From NCBI RefSeq assembly GCF_025698545.1, contig NC_068570.1:1550001-1614000 (forward strand): a DNA stretch of 64,000 bases, in the 5' to 3' direction. The notes under the pieces were generated by a model. It was not told where the DNA came from and searched no databases. It saw only the letters and a list, made by a program, of their open reading frames with translations. The stretch is from Gossypium raimondii. Taxonomy: Eukaryota > Streptophyta > Magnoliopsida > Malvales > Malvaceae. Shown here piece after piece: positions 42,504-52,885 of the stretch (its first letter is position 1; each line of letters begins with the position of its first letter). The position numbers and the translations under genes were made by a program.

Positions 42504-42965
42504 GGCTTTTTTTTTGTTAAAATCAAAAAGAAAAAAAAAAGTCTATAATTTTGATCCAAAAGAAGAGGAAAGTAAAAGAGTGTAAGTGTTTAAAAGCAGA
42601 GGTTTGAAATTGATAGGCAGAGAGGGATGGGGAAGATAAAAGAGGAGAGTGTATAACTATAAGACTATGGGGTTCTATCAGAAAATTTGCAGTGAATGAA
42701 AAACATAAATACAAAAGTTTTAATTAATACCAAAGGGGTAAAATATTAAATATAAGGAATAAAATAATGATATATTGGGAACATGCTATCAATCTAGTGG
42801 GATGACTATATATAACACCAACTTGTTGAATATTATTTTAAAATAAATATCTCTATCATCATCGGATACCAACTCAGTTGATAGATTATCGAAAATTTAT
42901 TATTACCCAGGATAGGATTTAAATCTATGACATAGTAGACTTTAATGTTTTAATTGAGTCCTTTC
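42504..42965. other. Upstream region of the HEC-like gene
   Basis: Directly upstream on the minus strand is a CT-rich leader (plus-strand 'agagaggatggggaagataaaagaggag'-like purines split over 42618-42650), typical of a plant 5' UTR. I see no certain TATA box. Confidence 0.45.
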
Positions 42966-42982
42966 AAATATTAGTATCCTAT

Positions 42983-43171
42983 CAATCACATGAGTTAGGT
43001 GAGATGGTAAGTGTTCTTTCCTATTTCAACTAATGGTCGAGGGTTCAATTCTCGGCCTTGGGTATGGAGCAATTTTAAAATACGTGGTCAGCATCAACCT
43101 CCTTAATGGACCTACAGAATGCGGAGGATTAATTACTGAACTCGTTCCGATAGATACCTTGAGAAATAAAA
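42983..43171 (+). mobile_element. Full-length SINE (Au-like), 17-bp TSD
   Basis: A 189-bp element flanked by AAATATTAGTATCCTAT at 42966-42982 and 43172-43188, an exact 17-bp duplication. Near the 5' end are 'gagttaggtgagatggtaag' (A-box region) and 'gagggttcaattctcgg' (B box), so it has a tRNA-type internal Pol III promoter. It ends in an A-rich tail (gagaaataaaaa). Length, promoter and tail fit plant SINEs of the Au type; the family name is from memory. Confidence 0.9.
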
Positions 43172-43289
43172 AAATATTAGTATCCTATAAATTAGGTTTT
43201 TCTATACTAGTAGCTAGGGCATTCTAACATTTATTTTAATATGAAATGAAACATATTAAAATAAATGGGTCAAATTTTAAATATGTGTG

Positions 43290-43490
43290 TATCTAAGGGC
43301 GAAATTAGTAATTCTTTTGGAGGGATCGAAATTAAATTAAAAAAATTTATGAGAGCTAAAATGCAATTTTTTACATATTGATTTATATATATATATATAT
43401 ATTAAATTTTAAAAAAGTTAAAACACAAAAATTTCATTTTAAAAAAGCCAATGCCCCTACCTACCTTCTTTTAGTGCTAACCCTTGTGCG
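43290..43490. mobile_element. MITE family D relative (partial)
   Basis: 'gggcgaaattagtaattc' at the left and 'taccttcttttagtgctaa' with 'cccttgtg' at the right echo the family at 31788-32041. An (AT)n run lies at 43380-43402. Ends uncertain. Confidence 0.4.
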
Positions 43491-43556
43491 TACCTATTGT
43501 GTGTATAATTTGATGTGTTTGTAATAGATACATACACGTTCACATATTAATGTGTT

Positions 43557-43739
43557 TTTTTTTTTAACAATTTCGTTATAGGTTCGGATCATATTTTCTT
43601 TTTTTGACACAATATCTAGAATTACCTATAATCCCTCCCCACCCATAAATAGGAGGATAATGCGTTTCAGCGCACTCGAACCCACGTCCTCCTGTATTGA
43701 CGATAATGCTCATACCCAATTGAATTAAGACTCAAACAA
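43557..43739 (-). mobile_element. Full-length SINE, 16-bp TSD
   Basis: The element is flanked by CACATATTAATGTGTT at 43541-43556 and 43740-43755 (exact). Read on the minus strand it starts 'gttgtttgagtcttaattca' with an A-box-like 'ttaattcaattggg' and a B box 'gtgggttcgagtgc'. The body follows ('cattatcctcctatttatgg'), and it ends in a poly-A tail (poly-T on plus at 43557). It is 183 bp and the reference copy for fragments at 278-450, 2436-2530, 16919-17036, 39545-39665, 46225-46405, 46440-46575 and 47280-47395. Confidence 0.92.
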
Positions 43740-43755
43740 CACATATTAATGTGTT

Positions 43756-44849
43756 CTTAAATATGTTTCATGTTAGATTCAAACTAACAGTTAACGTTTA
43801 AATTAATAATTAAGCTGACAAAAACACTTTATGTTGATAAAATATTAATACTTTAATGATTCATTTGAAATAATTTCGAGTTTAATCCAATTAAAATTTT
43901 CAAAAATATCATCAATCATTTTATGTCTAGTGTGAATATATTGACACTCTTTTAAAAATCTTACATGAGCATTTTTGTTTGTTTTCTTTTATTTATGGGA
44001 CAACATCAAACACCAAGAAGCATGCTTTTATCTGCACAATTAAAAATTAATTCTAATTAATCATCATTGTATCAATAAATTAGAGGTTTTCAATATATTA
44101 TTGTTGTGTCCTTTTCTCTAGATTATATACTATTTATGGAAAATATGTTTTGCACTTGTCAAAGTATAGTAAGGAATATTAACCTAATCAATGTTCATGT
44201 GATCATGATGGTATTTAATATAAAATTCCTATCTTAATACATATATAAGCTTTAAACAACTAGGTTGAATAATTTAATAACTTTTAATTTTAAATATAAT
44301 TATAAAATTAAAAATTGATCTAAAATATTAAAATTCCATTTTAATCACTATGGGTTGATACCTATTAGTATAAATTGATATTGACTATAACATATTGAAA
44401 CACATTGAAATTGACAAATCTATCAAAATTTTAATCGAAACGGAATATAGTCTACTTGGTACTGATTTAAGACCGGAACAATACAATATCAGTATATAGT
44501 ACCAACTCCCCCTTCCTTCGTCCAAAGATGAAGCGTTATATGGGCAAAGGCCTTCCAAAATTTTGGGATATTATGATTTTTTCCTTTAAATTTTTAGAAA
44601 ATTTAGAAAAATTCATTAATTTTATAAAAAATTTAAAAATTTTAATTACACCCTCAGATTTTTTAAAATAAATTCTCATTAAACTTCTAAAATTTTTAAA
44701 ATTTTAGTAAATTTATCAAAATTTAATCTCAAAATTCGTTCTTAATTATTTCCATGATTCGAATTTAAATTCTCCTTTTAAACATGTAATATGATTTAAC
44801 ATTGAACCCGCACTTTGAAACTTAATAATAATAATAAAACCAACAGTTC
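43756..44849. other. Intergenic, no gene seen
   Basis: AT-rich, with no ORF or repeat end that I can support. Confidence 0.55.
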
Positions 44850-45000
44850 ACATGACAGATGTCAGAAAACCCACTAGAGCAAGACCCCTTTTAATGAGCT
44901 TCATTAACCCCGTTTTGACGGTGGTGGGTGTAATAAGGTGCCAGTGGGGATGGATGCCCACGTGGCGCTGGTCCATTGGTGTAGGGCCTATTACTGTATT
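44850..45000. other. Small GC-rich island, unidentified
   Basis: A 150-bp patch (ggtggtgggtgtaataaggt, gggatggatgcccacgtggc) stands out from AT-rich flanks and contains a G-box-like CCCACGTGGC. The 68-codon plus-strand ORF across it has no known motif. It may be promoter or transposon debris. Confidence 0.3.
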
Positions 45001-46084
45001 ATTATCCCATATATTTATTATATTAAATTTACCATTTAATTTATTTACTTTAATTTGAGATATTTTGATATTTACAATATTATTTGTTAGTTGAAATAAA
45101 TAACACTATTAATTAATTTTGTTAAAATATTGATATGATTTTTTTCTTAAAAACATCACTTTCATCGTATCATGCTAACTTTATTTTTGCATCCAAAGGG
45201 TGTTAAAAAAATTCACAATTTAATTGGGATAGTTAATTATTTAGATTAATTAATGATGTTATAAAAATTAATGATCAAATTATGTCTGAAAGCTCTAACA
45301 CGATATTTGCTAGCTAAATTGAGTAGTGCTAGAAGTAATTTCAATTGCTTCAATCACTAGTGACGAACAAAGCAAGAAAACAATGAACACTCGATATGTT
45401 TATACAATTTGATTTCTCCACGCCTGCAGGGCTTTGCCTAGAGAAATAATTCACTATCTTAATACATCGTACAACAAATTATTACTGACACTAACACTCA
45501 CCATATTAGGATCTCACTTTTGCACCTAAGATCAAGTAACACACTTGATTTTGCATTCAATCCTCAATGAACATGAATAATTGCTCTCAGTTTAGTACAT
45601 TACTTATACAAATCTCCTTAATTTATAATAAATCGAGATTTGCTAGCATGCTAGATCAAATTACAATAAATCTTCCACTAAAATAACAAGATAATCAACT
45701 CTTAAAATATCTTCAATAAGTCTAACATAGGTCTTGAATCCAATCCAATCTCTTCAAAGTAGGGAAGTCGATTTCTTTAATCCAATCAAAACCAATCTTC
45801 AATATATGTTTGGATATCATAGATGGACATGCATATATCCAGATTATCAACAAAGATTATAGTAGAATGATTTTGTTACTAACATTTTCCAACACAAAAT
45901 ATGGCAAGTTTTGAGCTAAGCAGTACTAGATACTAATGAGCACTACTCTTTGATACTGCTCAAAAACTGCCTTAACAATATCAAATTAAAGTATAGAGAC
46001 AAAATTCAAAATTCAACCACAATAGAGGGACCCAAAAGCATAAATTGACCTTTAATTTTATCTTCTCTTTTGAAATAATGAACA
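45001..46084. other. Intergenic, with a possible copia-type LTR remnant (about 45285-45898)
   Basis: On the minus strand 'tgttggaaaatgttagtaac' at about 45898 looks like a copia-type LTR start. A CTGCAGG-bearing block follows near 45420. The other end is perhaps near 45285 (tgtctgaaag). I found no target duplication, so this is only a suggestion. Confidence 0.3.
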
Positions 46085-46200
46085 ATGTCAGCTGTTCCTT
46101 TCACTCTCTCCGTTGAGAAAAAGGAGAACGCTTTCCGAGATGGATCAGGTTTCGTTTCTCTCGCCAACCCTCTTTCATCAATGATTTATTTTTTAATTGA
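46085..46200 (+). pseudogene. Possible orphan first exon
   Basis: A CT-rich leader (cctttcactctctccgttga) is followed by 'gagATGGATCAG|GTTTCG', which looks like a 5' UTR, start codon and splice donor (M-D-Q). No downstream exon can be found before a SINE at about 46225. It may be the cut-off end of a gene, or chance. Confidence 0.25.
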
Positions 46201-46224
46201 TTTCTTCGTCTAATTAAAATATTA

Positions 46225-46405
46225 GTTAATTGTCAAGTTTTAATTCGATTGAATAAAATTTATTATCAATACAAAGAACGTGGGCTTAAGTACGTTGAAA
46301 TATATTATCTTTCTATTTATAGGTTAGAGAGGGGGTTTGAATAATTCTAGACATTATAACAAAAATGAACAAATATGATCATAACCTATAATAATATTTT
46401 ACCAT
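46225..46405 (+). mobile_element. SINE copy (degraded)
   Basis: 'gaacgtgggcttaagtacgt', 'tctttctatttataggttag' and the tail 'aacaaatatgatcataacct' align in order with the complete SINE at 43557-43739. A minus-strand fragment follows at 46440-46575, and another plus-strand fragment lies at 47280-47395. Confidence 0.65.
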
Positions 46406-48396
46406 TTTTGAAGGAAGGCAAGCCGATGAAGTTGAACATATTTACATATAAAACTATTTATAATTCTTCTCAACTCTTAAATATAGAAATAAATGTGTTT
46501 CAACGCTCAAATTCATGTCTTCTAACACCGATAATAATATCAATGCTAACTAAATTAAAACTCAATCGATAAAAATTAATATTATACCATATACATTATC
46601 AATACATCACATATTAATTGGTAGTATAATTTTTTTATAAAATTATTTGTATTATATTTAACTCGCATATAAAAATGAAACATTTTGTCATAGAAAATGT
46701 TCCTAAATGTACACACAAAAATATACGATGAGATGATCCCCAAAAGTGCTACTAACAAATTGGAGAATTTTTTTCTTTATTTATTGTTTTTCTTGTATTA
46801 TTTTTATTTTTGGATATGGTGTACAGCTTAGATTTGGCTGTTTTTTTCTTGAGTTTGGTAAAGCTTTTTCTGAGAAAAAACTTCACAGGTTTTTCCTTAG
46901 CAAATTGATATATATTTTTATTCATTCATGTAAAATTAAAATATAAATAATCAATCAACCAACTTGACATTTAATGCTTGCGTTAAATTATTATTTAGAG
47001 TTAAATTTCACAATTATTTTTATATTCGAATTTAATTTTTTGTTTAAATTCAGGCTTGAATTTTTAATTTAAATTAGTCTCAGAATTTGATAATTACTAT
47101 CACATTGGAAACTAAATTAACTTGGAAAAAAGAAAATTTAAGTCTTCTGTGAGAATAATTGCTAAGTTCAAGGATTAACTTGGATAAAAAAATTTAGATA
47201 GTAATACAAAAGTAATTGTCAAGTTTAGCCCCAACAAAATTATTTAACCCTTTAATAATTTAACAAAGGTTTCAAATTGAATTGAGCTTTAGCTCACTTA
47301 ACTTACTTGCTAGTGTAACAATAAATAGGACATGAATTTGAATACATTCAAGCATAAATTTCCTACTATTTAAAGGTTTAAATTATATATAGAAGTAGAC
47401 ATTATATAAATAAAATTTCGAGTTGAATTCTATTTAACATAATATTAAAATTTTCGAGTTTTTAATCTTAATCAATTTTCCTTTTTCTTTTTATTATCTT
47501 CATTTAGTATTATATTACCCTTTGGATTTTGTATTGCTACTGGCAACCCTTTTTGGATGTAGTGTGTGCATGTGTAGGTAGTACTTACACTAACACACGA
47601 TAACCACACGATAGGGACATAACCATGTTGTAGAACATATTTCAATGCATTGAGTAGTAAGTTGATTTTGAATCAGATTACAAATTTTCAGATTAATTTT
47701 GGGCTTGAGTTATTTAAGGTGTTTTGGGATTGATTAAACAGATTTGATGCTCATGTTTTTTCAGCTAAATTATTATGGCTTAAAATAACGGTATTTTAAG
47801 ATTGTTAAATTTTAACATTTTAACAACTTGTTTTGTCATTACGCATTTTATTAAAAATTCGCAACAATAAACTATGTTGTAACGATTAATAAGTAGAAAA
47901 ATAAAATACATGACGATATTTTAAAGTTATTACTAATATTTTAATATTTAATAACAATTTATTTTATTGTTATGTATAAAATTAAAATTCACTACAACAA
48001 ATCTTATTATTAAAATTAGTATCTTAAAATTAAATTCAACAACATTTCTTGAGTAATTAATTGATTATTCACATGCAAAAGCTGAAAAGCTTACTAAAAC
48101 ATTTCATACATGATAAAGCTTTTATTGGGAAGGTATCCTCACATATATATGGATGTCAGTGAAGTTTTAGATTCTATAAGTAATATTGAGAGTTGATAAG
48201 ACATGCTAATTTTTAAGTCTACTTATAGAATAAAAAATATATTGTCAATGTATAAGATATTAACTTTATGTATATGCTTACCATGTATACGTTAAGCAAT
48301 ATATGACGCGTTTGGTTATTAATATAATAATACGAGAAAAATTATTTATTCAATATATATGAATTAAAATAGTTAAGCAAAACTAAAGGATAATTA
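46406..48396. other. Intergenic, no gene seen
   Basis: AT-rich with the SINE fragments just noted. Around 46980-47230 a repeated 'ttgataattactatcacat' theme suggests a decayed inverted-repeat element. No gene. Confidence 0.5.
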
Positions 48397-48575
48397 ATTC
48401 AACCATGAAGTATGGTGTGGTGGTCGCTCACCCCATCCTTTAATCATGTGGATGAGGATTTGATTTTTGCGCATGCGAATGGAGCATATTTCATACTCAA
48501 TCATTTACCCGCGTTGAGTGAATTAGTCACTGCTACTGGCAGTTGATAAGTGGGCACCCATGCCATCTATTTTTT
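48397..48575 (+). mobile_element. Second SINE-like family member
   Basis: 'ggtgtggtggtcgctcacc' (A-box region) and 'gatgaggatttgatttttgc' (B-box-like, decayed) are followed by a body of higher GC and a T-rich 3' end (ccatctatttttttt). It differs from the other SINEs here. No certain target duplication. Confidence 0.5.
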
Positions 48576-49827
48576 TTCTCTCTATGCTTTTAAATTTAGA
48601 AAAATGATTAAATTTTAGTTTTGGTCAAGCTATTATGCTTAAAATTGAAATTTAATTTTTATACTTTAATTTTAACATAATTTAGTCTCTATATTTTTAT
48701 AATGTTATTAATTAACTCAAATAGTTAATATTGTTAACTTTTCGATTAAAATATTATGGTTATATATAATTTGAATGCCGATTGACATGTAACTTCCTAT
48801 TTCTATTAGGTTTGCATTTTTTTGACATTATAAGACAATGGTCAAATTTCAATTTTGGCCCCTAGACTATGCTGAAATGTAATATTAATTTATTATTTTA
48901 ATTTTTAACATAATTTGGTCTCTCCACTTTTATAATGTCATTAGTTAGTTTAAGTAGTTAATATTGCAAACTATTTCAATCAAAATATTGAAGTAACTTT
49001 TCTCAAGAACACTATTCCAATCAAAATTATTTTGTCATGACAAGTTTGAATGAGTGTTTTTAAGAAAACAAATTCTAATAAGGATTTTCAATGTTATTTT
49101 TATTATTACATGACTACCAAGTGATTTTTTTAAATTTTAAAATGTCTCACCAGGAAATTTAATAGTGGTAACAACTAAACCTGAATGTTTAAATACGAAA
49201 ATAGAAAGACTAAGGGTGTGCTTGGTAGGGATGAGCAAAACTCGAATTGACTCGAAAAAATTATTATTATTTTCAAATTTCAAGTTAACCGAATCGAGTT
49301 ATTCAAGTCATTTGGTTTTTTCGAATCAACTCGAATAAGTAATCCAATTTTTCGACTTCAAGTCGAGTTAAATTTTACAATTCGAATAACTCGAAAACCT
49401 TGAATAATAGATTGGTATAAATGCCCCTTTGGTCTTTGCTAATTTTGAAAATGAGCAAATTGACCCCTCTTAACTAAAATTTAAAAAAAATATATTTATA
49501 AAAATTCCAAATTTTCATAAAAGTTTTAGAAAATTATAAAATTATAAAAAATATTATAAAGAATATATAAAAATTTATTTTAAAAAATCCAAAATAATAA
49601 ATTTGAGTACATAAACAAATAAATTATCAATTCAAGTTTATTATACTAAAACAACTTAATTTTTCTCTTATTTGGTTTTGAACTTTGAAAGAGTTTTCAA
49701 ATATATACGATTTTAAATTTATGTGCTCTAAAATGAAATTATTTATTATATTGTAACAAGATTTTAATTTGACATGAATATTTATTTTAATTTCACTCGA
49801 CTCTATTTAAAAAATTCACATTGAGGT
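48576..49827. other. Intergenic with decayed MITEs
   Basis: Contains repeated 'atttaattttaacataattt' phrases (48600-48960) and one end of the 'cgagtcgag' family (49228-49400). No gene. Confidence 0.5.
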
Positions 49828-50001
49828 TGTGGTTGTCACTGAAAACAACTTCTAGAAAATGATTTATAGAAAATGGGTTGATTTTTTGGAAAAAGTTGAT
49901 GTTTTCTAATGTTTGGATGATTTTATGTAAAATATTTTTCGTTGATTGGTAAGTTTTCCTAAAATCATTTTCTAGAAGTTGTTTTAGTGAAACAACCACA
50001 A
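49828..50001. repeat. Near-perfect palindrome (~57-bp arms) at the left end of family E copy 2
   Basis: The left arm 'ttgtggttgtcactgaaaac' and 'aacttctagaaaatgattt' is mirrored by 'aaaatcattttctagaagtt' and 'agtgaaacaaccacaa'. It forms the left end of a larger element whose right end (gttttccatgaaacaaacaa) is near 52815-52885. Confidence 0.8.
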
Positions 50002-51114
50002 TATAAGTATCTTTATTATAAAATATTATATTAGCATTTCCTTTAAACAATATAAATTTATTTTATAATAATAAATGTTATATATAAACTTAATATTATA
50101 TGAGAGTGAATACTCATTTTATATAATTAAAATATTCATATTTTATATTAAAAAATTTATTATTAAATATTTACAAATTTCAATATATATTATTAAAGTA
50201 TTAACAAAATATTTTTCAATAATATATTAGGAATATTTTTAAAATTTAAAGTTGTTATGATTAAGCTTTATTATTAAAATAAAATTTAATATTAAATATT
50301 TTATTAAAATAATAAATTTTATTAATTTTATTAATAACTAATTATATTATTAAAATACATATTTAGGGTATCAATTTTATTAATAAATTAATAAATTGTC
50401 AATTTTATTAATAATCACCTGAACTATGCATCAATACTTAGCAAAAATAATAACACATTAATAAAGAGTTAAATCATAATTCGAAATATTGAAAATAAAT
50501 TTGAAGATTTTCAAAACTTAGAATTATCTATTCCTCCTTGACTCTTATACCAAACGAGTCTTGAGGATATGAGGATGGATGGAAGTAAAAATTTGAAATT
50601 TAAATTTTTGAAGACAAAAAATTGATTTGTTTTGAACTTAAAAATTTTAAAGTTTTTGTGAGAAACTTTGCTCTAGAAAATTGTTGGGTAAATTGAGTCA
50701 TGTATAGAGTAGTGCCATTTATTGTCAAATTGAGTCTTTTATAGAGGGCTCTTGTCGCTTTACAATGCTATTGTTGGGGAATCTAATCTCTTACATTATT
50801 ACAAATATTTTTTCTCGACTTATACAATTTCTTTTTTCCAAACTATTATTACAATTGTAGAGAATATATTCCTTGAATTAGAAAACTTTTGCAATGAATC
50901 TCTATTGTGTATCTGTTGCTTTTCTTTTGAGAATTTTTGGAGAGAATTGTTACTGTTGATCTTCGTCTTTTTTTTTTTACAAAGAATTGTTACTATTCAT
51001 CTCCATCTTTTCTTTGCAGAGAATCATTACTATTCATCTATGTCTTTTGTCTTCTAAAAAATATTTACTGTTTGGCTTTCTAGAAACATAATGCTCAGAT
51101 CCTCGGGACTTGCT

Positions 51115-51127
51115 TGGTATTAGAGCC
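51115..51127 (+). other. tRNA-Met-type primer-binding site
   Basis: TGGTATTAGAGCC differs at one base from the sequence complementary to the 3' end of plant initiator tRNA-Met. Copia elements and plant pararetroviruses both use this primer. Confidence 0.6.
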
Positions 51128-51330
51128 AAGGAGGAACAAATAAATCTAAGTTTTAAAAATTTTCAAATTTGTTTTCAATATTTTTGAATTCTAATTTAAC
51201 TATCTTTATTAATGTATTATTATTTTTGCTGAATATTGATACACAATCCAAGTAGTCATAGGTTAGACATGTTAAGGATAGAATATCCTTATAGGCAATT
51301 TTAGTAATTTAGAATTTTTTATAGTAGAAT

Positions 51331-51741
51331 TAGACCTGTCCATGGGTGGGCGGCTGCCACCACCCGACAACCCTTCGAAATATGGGAGGTTCGGGTAAAA
51401 ATATAGGCCGAAATATAGGCTTGGGCAAAAAATGAGGCCCTTTTAAAAATGGGCGGGCTTGGGCTCAACTTTTTGGCCCGAGCCACCCTCAATCCGACCG
51501 ACCGAACCGAATATAATAAATTTATATTTTTATTTTATTTTTAATTTTAAAATACTTTAAAAATATTTTTTATTTTTTATTTTTAAAATATTTTTTGTGT
51601 TTATTAAAAATCGGGCGGGCAGGCTCATTATTTTTTTTTCGGGCACAGGCAAAATTTTAGGCCCATATTTCGGGCCGGGCCCGGGCCTAAGAGTCGGGCC
51701 GAAATTTTTTTCGGGCCCGGCCCGGCTCATGGACAGGTCTA
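51331..51741. mobile_element. GC-rich MITE (8-bp TSD AGTAGAAT)
   Basis: It starts TAGACCTGTCCATG and ends CATGGACAGGTCTA, perfect 14-bp inverted repeats, with AGTAGAAT at 51323-51330 and 51742-51749. It is 411 bp, with GC-rich ends (cgggccgggcccgggcc) and an AT-rich middle. The 8-bp duplication fits hAT mobilisation. It lies in the loop of the foldback and so is younger. Confidence 0.93.
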
Positions 51742-51974
51742 AGTAGAATCCCTTGTAAGAAATATGAAAACAAAAAGATATTTTCTTTCCTTAGGAGAAC
51801 TAGCTTTTTTTTGCAAGCTTTACCTCTAATCATTCCCAAGAATTTGATTAAACCTTCAATAACACTATCAATAAATAAGAACATTACAAAAATGATCCCC
51901 AAATGTGTGATAATTGGACTCTTCCAAGAGTTCCAACAAACCAAATTTCTAAAAAGAAACATTTGAAACTTTAA

Positions 51975-52120
51975 ATGTCTTTTTGTAGTTATGTTATAAA
52001 ACAAAAGAAAAGTTTACCTATTCATAAGGAATATGAAACTATTCACTTATTAGATAAAGTCGTTATCGATAAATTTAAAGAGCAAAATTATAAATATATC
52101 TATTTTGGACTAGTCCAAAA
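51975..52120 (+). pseudogene. Fragment resembling a pararetrovirus movement protein
   Basis: A plus-strand frame opens at 51975 and includes YKYIYFGLVQ (about 52096-52125). That resembles a conserved stretch in movement proteins of plant pararetroviruses (Caulimoviridae, 30K-type). The likeness stops abruptly where the inverted right arm begins, so the frame is truncated and non-functional. It lies about 440 bp after the primer-binding site once the MITE is discounted. The match is short and from memory. Confidence 0.4.
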
Positions 52121-52149
52121 AAGTCAAATAGTAAAGATTCCCTGGAAGA

Positions 52150-52265
52150 TAAAAGACGGAGATGAACAATAATGATTCTTTGCAAAGAAAACACGAAGAT
52201 GAATAGCAATGATTCCCTGCAAAGAAAATACGAAGATGAACAGTAATCATTCTCTACAAAAATTC
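52150..52265. repeat. ~42-bp tandem units in the right arm
   Basis: 'agatgaacaataatgattct', 'agatgaatagcaatgattcc' and 'agatgaacagtaatcattct' follow one another with 'ctgcaaagaaaatacga' between them. Weaker mirrored units occur in the left arm (50950-51050). Confidence 0.7.
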
Positions 52266-52885
52266 TCTCAAGAAAAGATGAAAATACACAGTAAAGATTT
52301 CCAACAAAAATTTTGTAATTCAGGGAATATATATATTCTTTGCAATTGTAATAATAGCTTGGAAAATAGCAATTGTGTAGGGGGAGAAAAAATATTTATA
52401 CTAATGTAATGAATTAGATTCCCAACAAGGAGGTTGTAAAGAGGAAAGAAAGACTCTCAATTTAGCAATGAAAGACGCAATTCAATTTTTCTAAGAGTTC
52501 TCTTGAGCAAAGTTTCTCTCCAAAAACTTTCAAAATTTGAATTTTCAAGTTTATACTTCCATCTATCCTTAGATCATCGGGACTCACTTAATCATTTATA
52601 TTTAATAATATTGAATATTATAATATTCTATTTTAATATTTTAATATTTTTAAATATTAAATAAAAAATTATTAATAATATAATAGTATTAGGCTGATTC
52701 AAGTTAATTTTTATATAAAAATAAAATTACTCATAAAGGAGTTTTTTTCGAAAAATGACTTGCGCTTTTAAAAAGCGCAATTTACAGGAAAATTGGCTTA
52801 TTTTTTGTTGACCAAGTTGTTTTCCATGAAACAAACAAAAGAAAATGTATAAAACATTTTTTGTAAGTTATTTTCCGTGAAACAA

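Larger units (their letters stand above)
50556..52586. mobile_element. Large foldback, possible endogenous pararetrovirus relic
   Basis: The left arm (50556-about 51085) and right arm (about 52120-52586) are inverted copies. Examples are 'gaggatggatggaag' against rc 'aggatagatggaag', 'gagaaactttgctc' in both, 'tattattacaattg' in both, and 'gttactgt.atcttcgt' in both. Some indels separate them. Just inside the left arm, TGGTATTAGAGCC (51115-51127) has one mismatch to the initiator-tRNA-Met primer-binding site. The loop carries a later MITE and a short ORF at its right side. The PBS plus ORF order suits a plant pararetrovirus leader or an LTR retroelement with one LTR inverted. I cannot decide between them, and no reverse transcriptase is left. 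Confidence 0.6.
49828..52885. mobile_element. Family E inverted-repeat element, copy 2, interrupted
   Basis: The left end (49828) and right end ('cgaaaaatgacttgcgcttt', 'ttttccgtgaaacaaacat', about 52745-52885) match copy 1 at 38175-39150. Removing the foldback at 50556-52586 leaves about 1.03 kb, close to the 0.98 kb of copy 1. The foldback is therefore a later insertion. Confidence 0.6.
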
